Positions 34,383-41,824 of a stretch of DNA of 64,000 nt are shown here, piece after piece. Source of the DNA: Desulfovibrio sp. Fe33 (lineage in GTDB: Bacteria; Desulfobacterota; Desulfovibrionia; Desulfovibrionales; Desulfovibrionaceae); assembly GCF_028532725.1 (NCBI RefSeq), contig NZ_JAQKGU010000004.1, positions 186,001-250,000 of the forward strand. Reading direction: 5' to 3'. Position 1 is the stretch's first letter, and every line of letters begins with the position of its first letter. A program made the translations under genes and the position numbers. The notes beneath the pieces were generated by a model. The model was given only the letters and a program-made list of their open reading frames with translations. It made no database searches and was not told the origin of the DNA.

Positions 34383-35252
34383 ATTCTCCTTTCCAGGAAG
34401 CTGAAGGTAATTCCCTCTTCCTGTCCATCGGGGGAGGCTGCCGCATGGAATGCCTCGTCGGGAAACGACCGCTTTGGCGGGATGATGCCGGATATGGAGG
34501 AATTGAATTTCCCTTAGTCATGCCTTTGCTTTCAAGTCTTTTTCGGCCCCTTGGGGCCGAACCGTCGGTTCAAAAGTGAAATGATGTATTTCGGTCGGCA
34601 TGTCCCGGGGATGAGATTGGTTTTCCCCTCGGGATAGTGCAAGCCGTCCTTGTGTTTTATGTCGTTGTGATTGAAACTGACACGGCGTTTTCCTTCGAGC
34701 CACGAGCTCGGTTTGATGGTTCTTTGCTCTTTTCATCAAAAGAGGGAACCTTTCGTTTTTAAGAGGACTTGTCAGATCAGAACGACTTCAGGTTAAGCCT
34801 CCGCGTCAGCGCATACCATACCATTAAAGTCTGCAAGTGCCCGGCACTGCACGTAACGAGAGAGCCAAGGGAAGTATTCCTTGGCCTGCTGCGTTCGGCC
34901 GAGGTCTTGCGGGCAAGGGCTGTCGCCAAAGACTTGGGGCGGGCTTTTCGGTCGTATTGAATACCTCTTGGGGGACGTCGTTTTATCCCGGCCAAGCCGA
35001 AGCAGATGGCTTGGCTGCGCAGTGGGTTGCCGCAGTGCCGCACGTTTTCAAGATTGAAGCTGTGCGCCTGCAAAAAAAAAGTCCGATTGTTCAGTCTATG
35101 TTGCCTAGGCAACAGACACACTCTGTAATTGGACCTATCGTACAGGCAAGACTAGGCAACTGAACTGCATGGATCTTACAAGCGTTTTGGCAATTTGCTC
35201 AAAATAATGTTGTGGGAAATCAGTAACCTATATGCCAAAAAAGGGAGAGGAA
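34383..35252. other. 870-base non-coding region upstream of the amino-acid catabolic cluster
   Basis: No open frame here has a ribosome site or family resemblance; frames of about 110 residues at 34777-35163 on both strands are not recognisable. TTCGGCCCC-TT-GGGGCCGAA at 34542-34561 is a short hairpin without a T tract. Operator-like palindromes occur at the right-hand end. Confidence 0.4.
35099..35114. promoter_or_regulatory. perfect 16-bp palindrome TGTTGCCTAGGCAACA
   Basis: Inverted half-sites TTGCC/GGCAA. CTAGGCAAC recurs at 35152-35160, 47 bases on. These lie 90-150 bases before nhaC, the first gene of the cluster that contains a Crp/Fnr regulator, whose site type (a TTGxx-type dyad) it resembles. 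Confidence 0.5.
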
Positions 35253-36680
35253 ATGAGTTCAGACGGGAAAAAACCATCTCTACTGTGGGCTTTCTTAACC
35301 TTCGCAGTTCCTGTCGCAATTATTCTGTATGGGACGGTCGTGGTTGGAGTGCGTCCGCCTGTGTTGCCTTTGCTTGTGGCCGTAGCCGTCGCAGGCATCA
35401 TGGCTCTGAAAATCGGTTATAAGTGGGAGGAGTTGCAGGAAGGAATGCTCGCGGCCGTGGGGCGTATCCAAATCGCCGTGGCTATTCTGATGCTTGTCGG
35501 CATGATCATCGCTTCCTGGATGGCGTCCGGCACGATTCCAGCCATCATCTACTGGGGGCTCAAGCTCATCGCCCCGGAACATTTCCTCGTGTCCACCTTC
35601 GTGTTGTGTTGCGTGGCCTCGTTGGCCACGGGAACCTCTTTCGGCACCATGGGCACCATCGGCGTGGCCCTGCTCGGAGTCGGGGGAGCGATGGGATTCA
35701 ACCCGGCGTGGACCGTGGGGGCCATTGTTTCCGGCGCATACTTCGGGGATAAGATGTCGCCCGTGTCCGACTCGACGAACATCACCGCCACCGTTTGCGA
35801 GGTTCCGCTCTTCACGCATATAGCCTCGATGTTGTGGACCACGGTCCCGGCTGCCATCATCTCCATCGCAGGTTACGCCATCCTTGGCTCCATGCACACC
35901 GGGGACCTTGTCAGCGTGGGGAACATCAACACGATCCTCACATCGCTGGAAGCGACCTACTCGCTTTCGCCCATTGCCTTTCTGCCTCCCATATTGATGG
36001 TGGTGCTGGCCTATAAAAGGATGCCCGTCCTGCCCGTCATGGTCATCTGTATTGTCAGCGCATTGGCCATCGCTTTGTATGACGGAGCCTCCATCTCCGT
36101 TTTGGCCAAGCAATTGACGACGGGCTACAAGGCGGCGACTCCCTCCCAGGAATTGAATGCGCTGCTTTCCCGCGGCGGACTTATGTCCGTCATGGTCACG
36201 ATCCTGCTGCTTACCAGCGGTATGGCTTTCGGCGGTATTCTCGAAAAGGCCCGCGTGCTCGAAGTCTTGCTGGACGCGATGCTGCGGGGCGCGAATTCCG
36301 CGCTTTCGCTTGTCGGCGCGACTCTGGGCGCCGCCTACATCATCCTGCTGGGCACCGGCAGCCAGATTCTCGCCGTGGTGGTCCCGGGCAGGGCGTTCGG
36401 CCAGAATTACAAAGACGCGAAGATCGCTCCCCAGGTGCTTTCCCGCACTTGTGAAGACGCCGGTACCCTGGGGTGTCCCTTGGTCCCCTGGTCGGTCCAT
36501 GCCTTTTATATTCTGGGCATACTCGGAGTAGGCGCGGTGGATTACGTTCCCTTCGCCTTTTTTAACGTGACCATTCCCTTCATCTCTCTGGTCTTGGCCG
36601 CAACCGGTTTTGGAATCATGAAGACTGACGGTACTTCTGTTCGTTCGTTGAAGTCCTCGGCCGATTCCGAATCAGCTTAA
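35253..36680 (+). CDS. NhaC-family Na+/H+ antiporter
   Basis: 475 residues with about eleven membrane segments. GTSFGTMGTIGVALLGVGG and AIVSGAYFGDKMSPVSDSTNITATVCEV are NhaC-family blocks, the latter with the conserved KxSPxSDxTN pattern. It likely exchanges Na+ for H+ or a linked substrate (relatives also exchange malate/lactate). GGGAGAGGAA directly precedes the ATG at 35253, which is preferred over a possible upstream ATG at 35232. It heads the same-strand cluster that runs to 47.6 kb. Confidence 0.87.
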   Translation: MSSDGKKPSLLWAFLTFAVPVAIILYGTVVVGVRPPVLPLLVAVAVAGIMALKIGYKWEELQEGMLAAVGRIQIAVAILMLVGMIIASWMASGTIPAIIYWGLKLIAPEHFLVSTFVLCCVASLATGTSFGTMGTIGVALLGVGGAMGFNPAWTVGAIVSGAYFGDKMSPVSDSTNITATVCEVPLFTHIASMLWTTVPAAIISIAGYAILGSMHTGDLVSVGNINTILTSLEATYSLSPIAFLPPILMVVLAYKRMPVLPVMVICIVSALAIALYDGASISVLAKQLTTGYKAATPSQELNALLSRGGLMSVMVTILLLTSGMAFGGILEKARVLEVLLDAMLRGANSALSLVGATLGAAYIILLGTGSQILAVVVPGRAFGQNYKDAKIAPQVLSRTCEDAGTLGCPLVPWSVHAFYILGILGVGAVDYVPFAFFNVTIPFISLVLAATGFGIMKTDGTSVRSLKSSADSESA

Positions 36681-36697
36681 CTCAATAAGGTAGTTCA

Positions 36698-38257
36698 ATG
36701 TCAAAATCCCAAATCAAAAACGTTCTGTTCATCATGCTGGACACCCTACAGTTCAATTACTTGGGCTGTTACGGGAACAAGGAAGTCAAAACGCCGAACA
36801 TGGACAAGTTCGCCGAAGACGGTTTCCTGTTTGAAAACGCGTACAGCGAGGGACTGCCGACCATTCCGGTCCGCCGAGCCCTGCTCACCGGGCGGTACAC
36901 TTTGCCGGAGAGCGGGTGGCGTCCGCTGACCACGGAGGATACCTCCATAACCGACGTGCTCTGGTGCCGCGACGTGCAGACGGCGTTGGTCTATGACACT
37001 CCGCCGATGCGTCTTCCCAAATATGGTTATTCCCGTGGATTCGACTATGTCCGTTTTTGTAACGGCCATGAACTGGATCACGAAACTTTCAGCCATGTTC
37101 CGCTCAAGGCCGAATTCAAGGGAGAGGACTACCTTTCTCCCAACTGGCTCAAGAAGGGCGAGGACGGCGAGTACGACGACTCCAGCAAATCCTTGATCCG
37201 GGAAGCCGAGTGCTATCTGAAACAGCGCCAGAACTGGAACTCCGATGCGGACAACTATGCTTCGGTGGTTATCTCCGAGGCGGACAGTTGGCTGAAGGAA
37301 AAGCGTGATCCCAAACGGCCGTTCTTCCTTTGGCTCGATTCCTTCGATCCCCACGAGCCGTGGGATCCGCCGTCCGTATGGGAGAAAGAGCCATGCCCGT
37401 ACGATCCGGATTACGAGGGCAATCCGCTGCTGCTCGCCCCGTGGACCGAGATCAAGGGGGTCATGACCGAAGAGGAATGCTCCCACATCCGCGCGCTCTA
37501 CGCGGAAAAAGTCACCCTGGTCGACAAGTGGCTCGGCAAGCTTTTCGACTCGCTCAAGGCCCAGGGGCTCTGGGACGATACCATGGTCATCGTCACTTCC
37601 GACCACGGCCAGCCCATGGGAGCCGGCGAACACGGCCATGGCCTGATGCGTAAATGCCGTCCCTGGCCTTATGAAGAGCTGGTGCATGTTCCCCTCATGG
37701 TTCATGTCCCCGGTTTGAAGGGCGGCAAGCGCATCGATTCCTTCGTCCAGAACGTGGATATTACCGCCACCGTGCTCGACGGCTTGGGCCTCGGCACCGA
37801 TGCGGTGGAGCAGACCGGACACGAGGGCATCTCCACTTACGATGCCGACGACATGCACGGCATCAGCCTGCTGCCGATTATGCGCGGCCAGACCGATACG
37901 GTCCGCGACTTCGCCATTGCCGGTTACTATGGCATGTCCTGGTCTATTATTGACCATGATTACAGCTATATACACTGGATACAAAAGGAAATCGACACGG
38001 ACTCCATGAACAAGATATTCTACGATGGTTCCGGTTCCGGCGGCAATGCGGGCGCGCAGTCCGCGAAATTGGAGATGAAAGAGGAAATGTGGACTTGCGT
38101 TCCCGGGGCGAAAGTCTCGGTGCCGCATACCGACGAACTCTTTGATCGCCGCAAGGACCCCTTCCAGTTGGAGAACATCATCAAGAGCAATCCCGAGAAG
38201 GCCAAGGAATTGCTTCAGAAACTGAAATTGTACATCGGGGAACTGCGAACCACCTAA
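36698..38257 (+). CDS. sulfatase-like hydrolase with Thr at the formylglycine position
   Basis: 519 residues, alkaline-phosphatase superfamily. FIMLDTLQFNYLGCYG (Asp15, metal) and ARTALLTGRY-like motif TIPVRRALLTGRY (55-67) start the domain. Where sulfatases have Cys or Ser, this has Thr55 (T-I-P-V-R instead of C-x-P-S-R). FFLWLDSFDPHEPWDPP and VIVTSDHGQPMGAGEHG follow (metal ligands). With Thr no formylglycine can form, so hydrolysis of a phosphodiester or another ester is more likely than classical sulfate removal. 18 bases separate it from nhaC. Confidence 0.85.
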   Translation: MSKSQIKNVLFIMLDTLQFNYLGCYGNKEVKTPNMDKFAEDGFLFENAYSEGLPTIPVRRALLTGRYTLPESGWRPLTTEDTSITDVLWCRDVQTALVYDTPPMRLPKYGYSRGFDYVRFCNGHELDHETFSHVPLKAEFKGEDYLSPNWLKKGEDGEYDDSSKSLIREAECYLKQRQNWNSDADNYASVVISEADSWLKEKRDPKRPFFLWLDSFDPHEPWDPPSVWEKEPCPYDPDYEGNPLLLAPWTEIKGVMTEEECSHIRALYAEKVTLVDKWLGKLFDSLKAQGLWDDTMVIVTSDHGQPMGAGEHGHGLMRKCRPWPYEELVHVPLMVHVPGLKGGKRIDSFVQNVDITATVLDGLGLGTDAVEQTGHEGISTYDADDMHGISLLPIMRGQTDTVRDFAIAGYYGMSWSIIDHDYSYIHWIQKEIDTDSMNKIFYDGSGSGGNAGAQSAKLEMKEEMWTCVPGAKVSVPHTDELFDRRKDPFQLENIIKSNPEKAKELLQKLKLYIGELRTT

Positions 38258-38296
38258 GAATCCGCGCAAGGCAGGCTTCCCCGCACAGGAGACAAT

Positions 38297-38974
38297 ATGC
38301 AGACGCCGCACATAAACGAGTTCTGGCGAATCCAGGTCAATAGTGACGCCTGGAACAAGGTTTTGGGCCTGGGTGTTCGCAAGGAGTTCAAGCACGGTGA
38401 ACATATTGTCTTTGCGGGGGAGCTGGTGACGGAGCTGCGGTATCTTCAGTCTGGCACCGTGTCCATGAAGCGAACGTCCGTGGACGGCAATGAGAAGATC
38501 ATCATGCATGTGGAACAGAATTCCCTCTTCAGTGAAGTGCCCTTTTTCACCAGGGAACCGATCGACAGTTCTTTTATTTGCCACAAGGATGCCGTGGTCT
38601 ACTCCTTCTGCAAGGAGACGGTGGACAGGATGTTGGAAACGCACCCCTGCATTGCGAAGGACATCATCCACACGCTTTCCCATAAGGTGAACGTTCTCAG
38701 CAATCAGTTGGCTTCGCTGGGGCTCGACACTCTGGAGCAGCGGATCGTGAAGTTCGTGCTTCTGCGGTTCAACTCGATGGAGTTGCCTTCAAATGACATC
38801 GTTTCGCTCGGTTCGCTTCGTATGCAGGATATTGCCTCCATATTGGGAGTGCACCGAGCCACTTTGTACAAGACGTTCAAATCGCTGGAGAGCCATGGGC
38901 TCATAAGGATATTGCGCGAGAATAAATTGCAGATCCTGGACATCGATGCCCTTACTGCCATCGCATACCATTAA
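38297..38974 (+). CDS. Crp/Fnr-family transcriptional regulator
   Basis: 225 residues: an N-terminal cyclic-nucleotide-binding fold (about 15-130, with GELVTELRYLQSGTV and NSLFSEVPFF) and a C-terminal helix-turn-helix (LRMQDIASILGVHRATLYKTFKSLES, about 175-200). It has no Cys cluster of the Fnr type, so it senses a small effector instead. It lies inside the cluster and probably controls it; the palindrome at 35099 is a candidate site. 40 bases separate it from the sulfatase-like gene. Confidence 0.88.
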   Translation: MQTPHINEFWRIQVNSDAWNKVLGLGVRKEFKHGEHIVFAGELVTELRYLQSGTVSMKRTSVDGNEKIIMHVEQNSLFSEVPFFTREPIDSSFICHKDAVVYSFCKETVDRMLETHPCIAKDIIHTLSHKVNVLSNQLASLGLDTLEQRIVKFVLLRFNSMELPSNDIVSLGSLRMQDIASILGVHRATLYKTFKSLESHGLIRILRENKLQILDIDALTAIAYH

Positions 38975-38991
38975 CAGAAAAAGATAAAGCA

Positions 38992-39306
38992 ATGAGTGAA
39001 ATAAAAAATATCACAGAGCAGGCCTCTTCCGGGCTTTTCAGTTCCTACAATGACGCCATCGTCATCTTTTTCAAGGAGCTTTGCCCGCACTGCAAGAACA
39101 TGGAAAAGGCGTTGATGAAATTCGGCGACAAGTCCCCTGAAACCGAACTGTACAGCGTCGACAGCGAAGTCAGGGGAGAGCTGATGGCGGAACTTGGTTT
39201 CGAGCGGGTTCCCACGCTGGTCTTCATCCGGAACGGCGAAGTGGCGAACATTCATTCCGGCCTCATGAATCCGCGTGAGCTGAAAGCGCTCCATGCATCC
39301 CTGTAA
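38992..39306 (+). CDS. thioredoxin with CPHC active site
   Basis: 104 residues. FFKELCPHCKNMEKAL has the dithiol C31-P-H-C34, a motif otherwise typical of DsbA rather than CGPC thioredoxins. VPTLVFIRNGEV carries the cis-Pro loop. The length fits a thioredoxin. It lies 17 bases after the regulator gene and 17 bases before the reductase gene, so it is the reductase's natural partner. Confidence 0.88.
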   Translation: MSEIKNITEQASSGLFSSYNDAIVIFFKELCPHCKNMEKALMKFGDKSPETELYSVDSEVRGELMAELGFERVPTLVFIRNGEVANIHSGLMNPRELKALHASL

Positions 39307-39323
39307 TCGCGGCGGAGTCGATC

Positions 39324-40238
39324 ATGAACAACGAATATGACGTGATAATACTTGGCGGCGGCGTCGCGGGCATGACCGCGGCCGTATATGCGGCCCGGGC
39401 GAATCTGGACGTCCTGCTGTTGGATGAAAACGCCTGTGGCGGGCTGGTCAACTGGACAAGAGTGGTGGAGAACATGCCTTCCTATGTCTCCGTCGGCGGC
39501 ATGGAACTCATGGAGAGAATGCAAAATCAGGTGGAATCGTTCGGAGTGACCGTCGAGGAAGCCGCTTGCATCGACTCCATGGAGCTTGCCGGGCGTGTAA
39601 AGAAAATCATGGCGGACGACGAGACCTATACGGCGAAGGCGGTCATTGTCGCCACCGGCCGCAAGCCGGTTCCTCTTCCGGCGGCCGGAGACTGTGAACA
39701 GGTTCATTACTGCGCCATCTGCGACGGTGCGCCCTACGTCGGCAAAAAAGTGCTCATCGTGGGAGGCGGCAACAGCGGGTTCGACGAGGCGATCTCCTTG
39801 CTCGATCTCGGCGTCAGCGAGCTGACCCTGGTGGAAAGAATGGATTGCTTTTTCGCCGCACAGTCCACGCAGTCCGCATTGGCGGCCAGGGGAAACGCCA
39901 CCACGCTGCACTCCACGGAAGTCCTGTCGCTGAACGGAAACGGCAAACTCGAATCCGTTACCCTTCGCGATATGAAGACCGGTGAAAAGAGGGAGCTGGA
40001 ATGTGACGGCGTGTTCGTGTTCCTGGGGCAACAGCCCGGCACCGACGCCTTTTCCGGGCAACTGCTTCTCGACGAACATGGCTATATCATTACGAATGAC
40101 GTCATGGCGACTTCCCTGCCCGGCGTGTTCGCAGCCGGAGATGTGCGGCCCAAGAAATATCGTCAGATCACCACGGCGATGGCGGATGGCACTATAGCGG
40201 CGCTGGAAGCCGAACGCTTCATACACAGTACGCGGTAG
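39324..40238 (+). CDS. thioredoxin reductase-like flavoprotein
   Basis: 304 residues. FAD motif GGGVAGMTAAVYAAR (11-25), redox dithiol C130-A-I-C133 in HYCAICDGAPY, and NAD(P) motif VGGGNSGFDEAISLL are present, ending in the FAD-binding GVFAAGDVR block. It follows thioredoxin by 17 bases and is followed by a small Trx-fold gene after four bases. Electron donor (NADPH, NADH or ferredoxin) cannot be decided by eye. It may not use the usual NADPH. Confidence 0.9.
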   Translation: MNNEYDVIILGGGVAGMTAAVYAARANLDVLLLDENACGGLVNWTRVVENMPSYVSVGGMELMERMQNQVESFGVTVEEAACIDSMELAGRVKKIMADDETYTAKAVIVATGRKPVPLPAAGDCEQVHYCAICDGAPYVGKKVLIVGGGNSGFDEAISLLDLGVSELTLVERMDCFFAAQSTQSALAARGNATTLHSTEVLSLNGNGKLESVTLRDMKTGEKRELECDGVFVFLGQQPGTDAFSGQLLLDEHGYIITNDVMATSLPGVFAAGDVRPKKYRQITTAMADGTIAALEAERFIHSTR

Positions 40239-40242
40239 GTCC

Positions 40243-40515
40243 ATGTCAGGGTTAACGATCACGATCCTGGACCCTGACACAAACCGAGCTGAACGGGCCG
40301 CCAAGCGGCTCCGGAGCCTTCTGAAAAACGAAGGGGTCTCGGTTTGTGTTCGAGTAACCACCTGTTACCTGGAGATAGCAAGGCAGGGGTTGAAAGGTAA
40401 AACGCCTGTTATTTCAGTAGATGGCGCTAACTTCCAATGTAAAAATCTGGACGATTCCCTGCTTGCCGGATTTGCGGCCAAATTGGCTCAATATTTAAAT
40501 CATCATGTAAACTGA
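40243..40515 (+). CDS. small thioredoxin-fold protein without CxxC
   Basis: 90 residues. LTITILDPDTNRAERAAKRL and TPVISVDGANFQC (cis-Pro loop) resemble the small MTH895-type thioredoxin-like family. The usual N-terminal CxxC is replaced by DPDTN; cysteines are at 35, 41 and 66. It is encoded four bases after the reductase, so the two are cotranscribed. It may be a third redox partner or a non-redox regulator; no direct match is known to me. Confidence 0.65.
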   Translation: MSGLTITILDPDTNRAERAAKRLRSLLKNEGVSVCVRVTTCYLEIARQGLKGKTPVISVDGANFQCKNLDDSLLAGFAAKLAQYLNHHVN

Positions 40516-40530
40516 TTTGGAGTTGAGAAA

Positions 40531-41760
40531 ATGAAAGAACTGCTTAAGACCTTTGAACAAAAGCAACCTGAGATCGTTTTCGAATGGAATGATGCCGAGA
40601 CGGAGGCAAAGGGATGGCTCGTCATCAACTCCCTGCGCGGAGGAGCTGCCGGCGGCGGAACCCGGATGCGCAAAGGCCTCGACAAGCATGAGGTCGTTTC
40701 TCTCGCCAAAACGATGGAAATCAAGTTCGCCGTGTCCGGTCCGCAGATCGGGGGCGCCAAGTCCGGCATCGATTTCGACCCGGCGGACCCGCGCAAGGTT
40801 GATGTCCTCAAGCGTTGGTACAAGGCCGTGATGCCGCTGCTGAAGAATTATTACGGGACCGGCGGCGACATGAACATCTGTGAAGTGAAGGACGTTATCC
40901 CCATCACCGAGGGCTACGGCCTCTGGCATCCCCAGGAAGGCATCGTCAATGGGCACTTCCATCCCACCGACATGTTGCGAATTCAGAAGATCAGCCAGCT
41001 CCGCGGCGGCGTCAGTATGCCGGTGACCTCTCCCAAATACGCCCCCGACTCCAAGAAGAAGTATCTGGTCGCCGACCTGATTACCGGATGGGGCGTCGCT
41101 GAATCGGTCCGTCATCTGTACGGCTTCCGCAAGCAGGACCTTGAAGGCAAGCGCGTCATCGTCCAGGGATGGGGGAACGTGGGCGGAACCGCCGCCTACT
41201 ATCTTGCCGCCAATGGTGCCAGGATAGTGGGCATCATCGACCGCAACGCCGGTCTGGTGAAAGAGGAGGGCCTGACCGTGGAAGAGGTCCGGGAACTGCT
41301 GCTCAAGCGGACCGGCAACACTCTCGTCGGGGACGACCTCCTCACTGCGGAAGAAACACAAGCCCGCGTATGGTCGGTCGGAGCGGACATTTTCCTGCCG
41401 TGCGCCGCTTCGCGTCTGGTCACGCGGGCGCAGGTGGAGACCATGAAGGACCACGGCCTCGAAGTCATAGCCTGCGGCGCAAACGTTCCCTTCATCGATG
41501 AAGACATCTTCTTCGGTGAAACGGCGGAGTACGCGGACAGCGTCGTCGACGTCATTCCCGATTTCATCGCCAACTGCGGCATGGCCCGCGCCTTCAACTA
41601 TCTCATGAGCAACAAGGTCGACCTGGATGCGGACGCCATCTTCCAGGACGTGTCGGACACCATTCGCCACGCGCTTGAAGAGACCATGCAGCATGTGCCC
41701 GAGAGGAATCACCTGTCGGCGGCCGCAATGGAAAACGTCCTGCATAAACTGATGGCCTAG
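40531..41760 (+). CDS. Glu/Leu/Phe/Val dehydrogenase family, substrate unassigned
   Basis: 409 residues. Substrate-binding GGGTRMRKG, Lys65 (MEIK) and catalytic Lys77 (IGGAKSGIDFDP) are of the family, with Rossmann VIVQGWGNVGGTAAYYLAANGAR. The GGTRM block resembles Leu/Phe dehydrogenases, whereas GGAKxGI resembles glutamate dehydrogenase, so the amino acid cannot be named. It oxidatively deaminates an amino acid to a 2-oxoacid, which the downstream IOR would take. It lies 15 bases after the small Trx-fold gene. Confidence 0.88.
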   Translation: MKELLKTFEQKQPEIVFEWNDAETEAKGWLVINSLRGGAAGGGTRMRKGLDKHEVVSLAKTMEIKFAVSGPQIGGAKSGIDFDPADPRKVDVLKRWYKAVMPLLKNYYGTGGDMNICEVKDVIPITEGYGLWHPQEGIVNGHFHPTDMLRIQKISQLRGGVSMPVTSPKYAPDSKKKYLVADLITGWGVAESVRHLYGFRKQDLEGKRVIVQGWGNVGGTAAYYLAANGARIVGIIDRNAGLVKEEGLTVEEVRELLLKRTGNTLVGDDLLTAEETQARVWSVGADIFLPCAASRLVTRAQVETMKDHGLEVIACGANVPFIDEDIFFGETAEYADSVVDVIPDFIANCGMARAFNYLMSNKVDLDADAIFQDVSDTIRHALEETMQHVPERNHLSAAAMENVLHKLMA

Positions 41761-41824
41761 CGCGGCTCGTGTTCTCTTCCCCCCAATCATTCGGAGCCGC
41801 AGGCTTCAAACAGGAGATAGAGGT

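Noticed and set aside
34542-34561. TTCGGCCCC-TT-GGGGCCGAA as a terminator
   Set aside because: The T run precedes rather than follows the stem on the plus strand, and the minus side ends in A.
34777-35163. Short frames of about 110 codons on both strands before nhaC
   Set aside because: No ribosome site, no motif, and stops in the other frames are no rarer than elsewhere. Better treated as a regulatory spacer.
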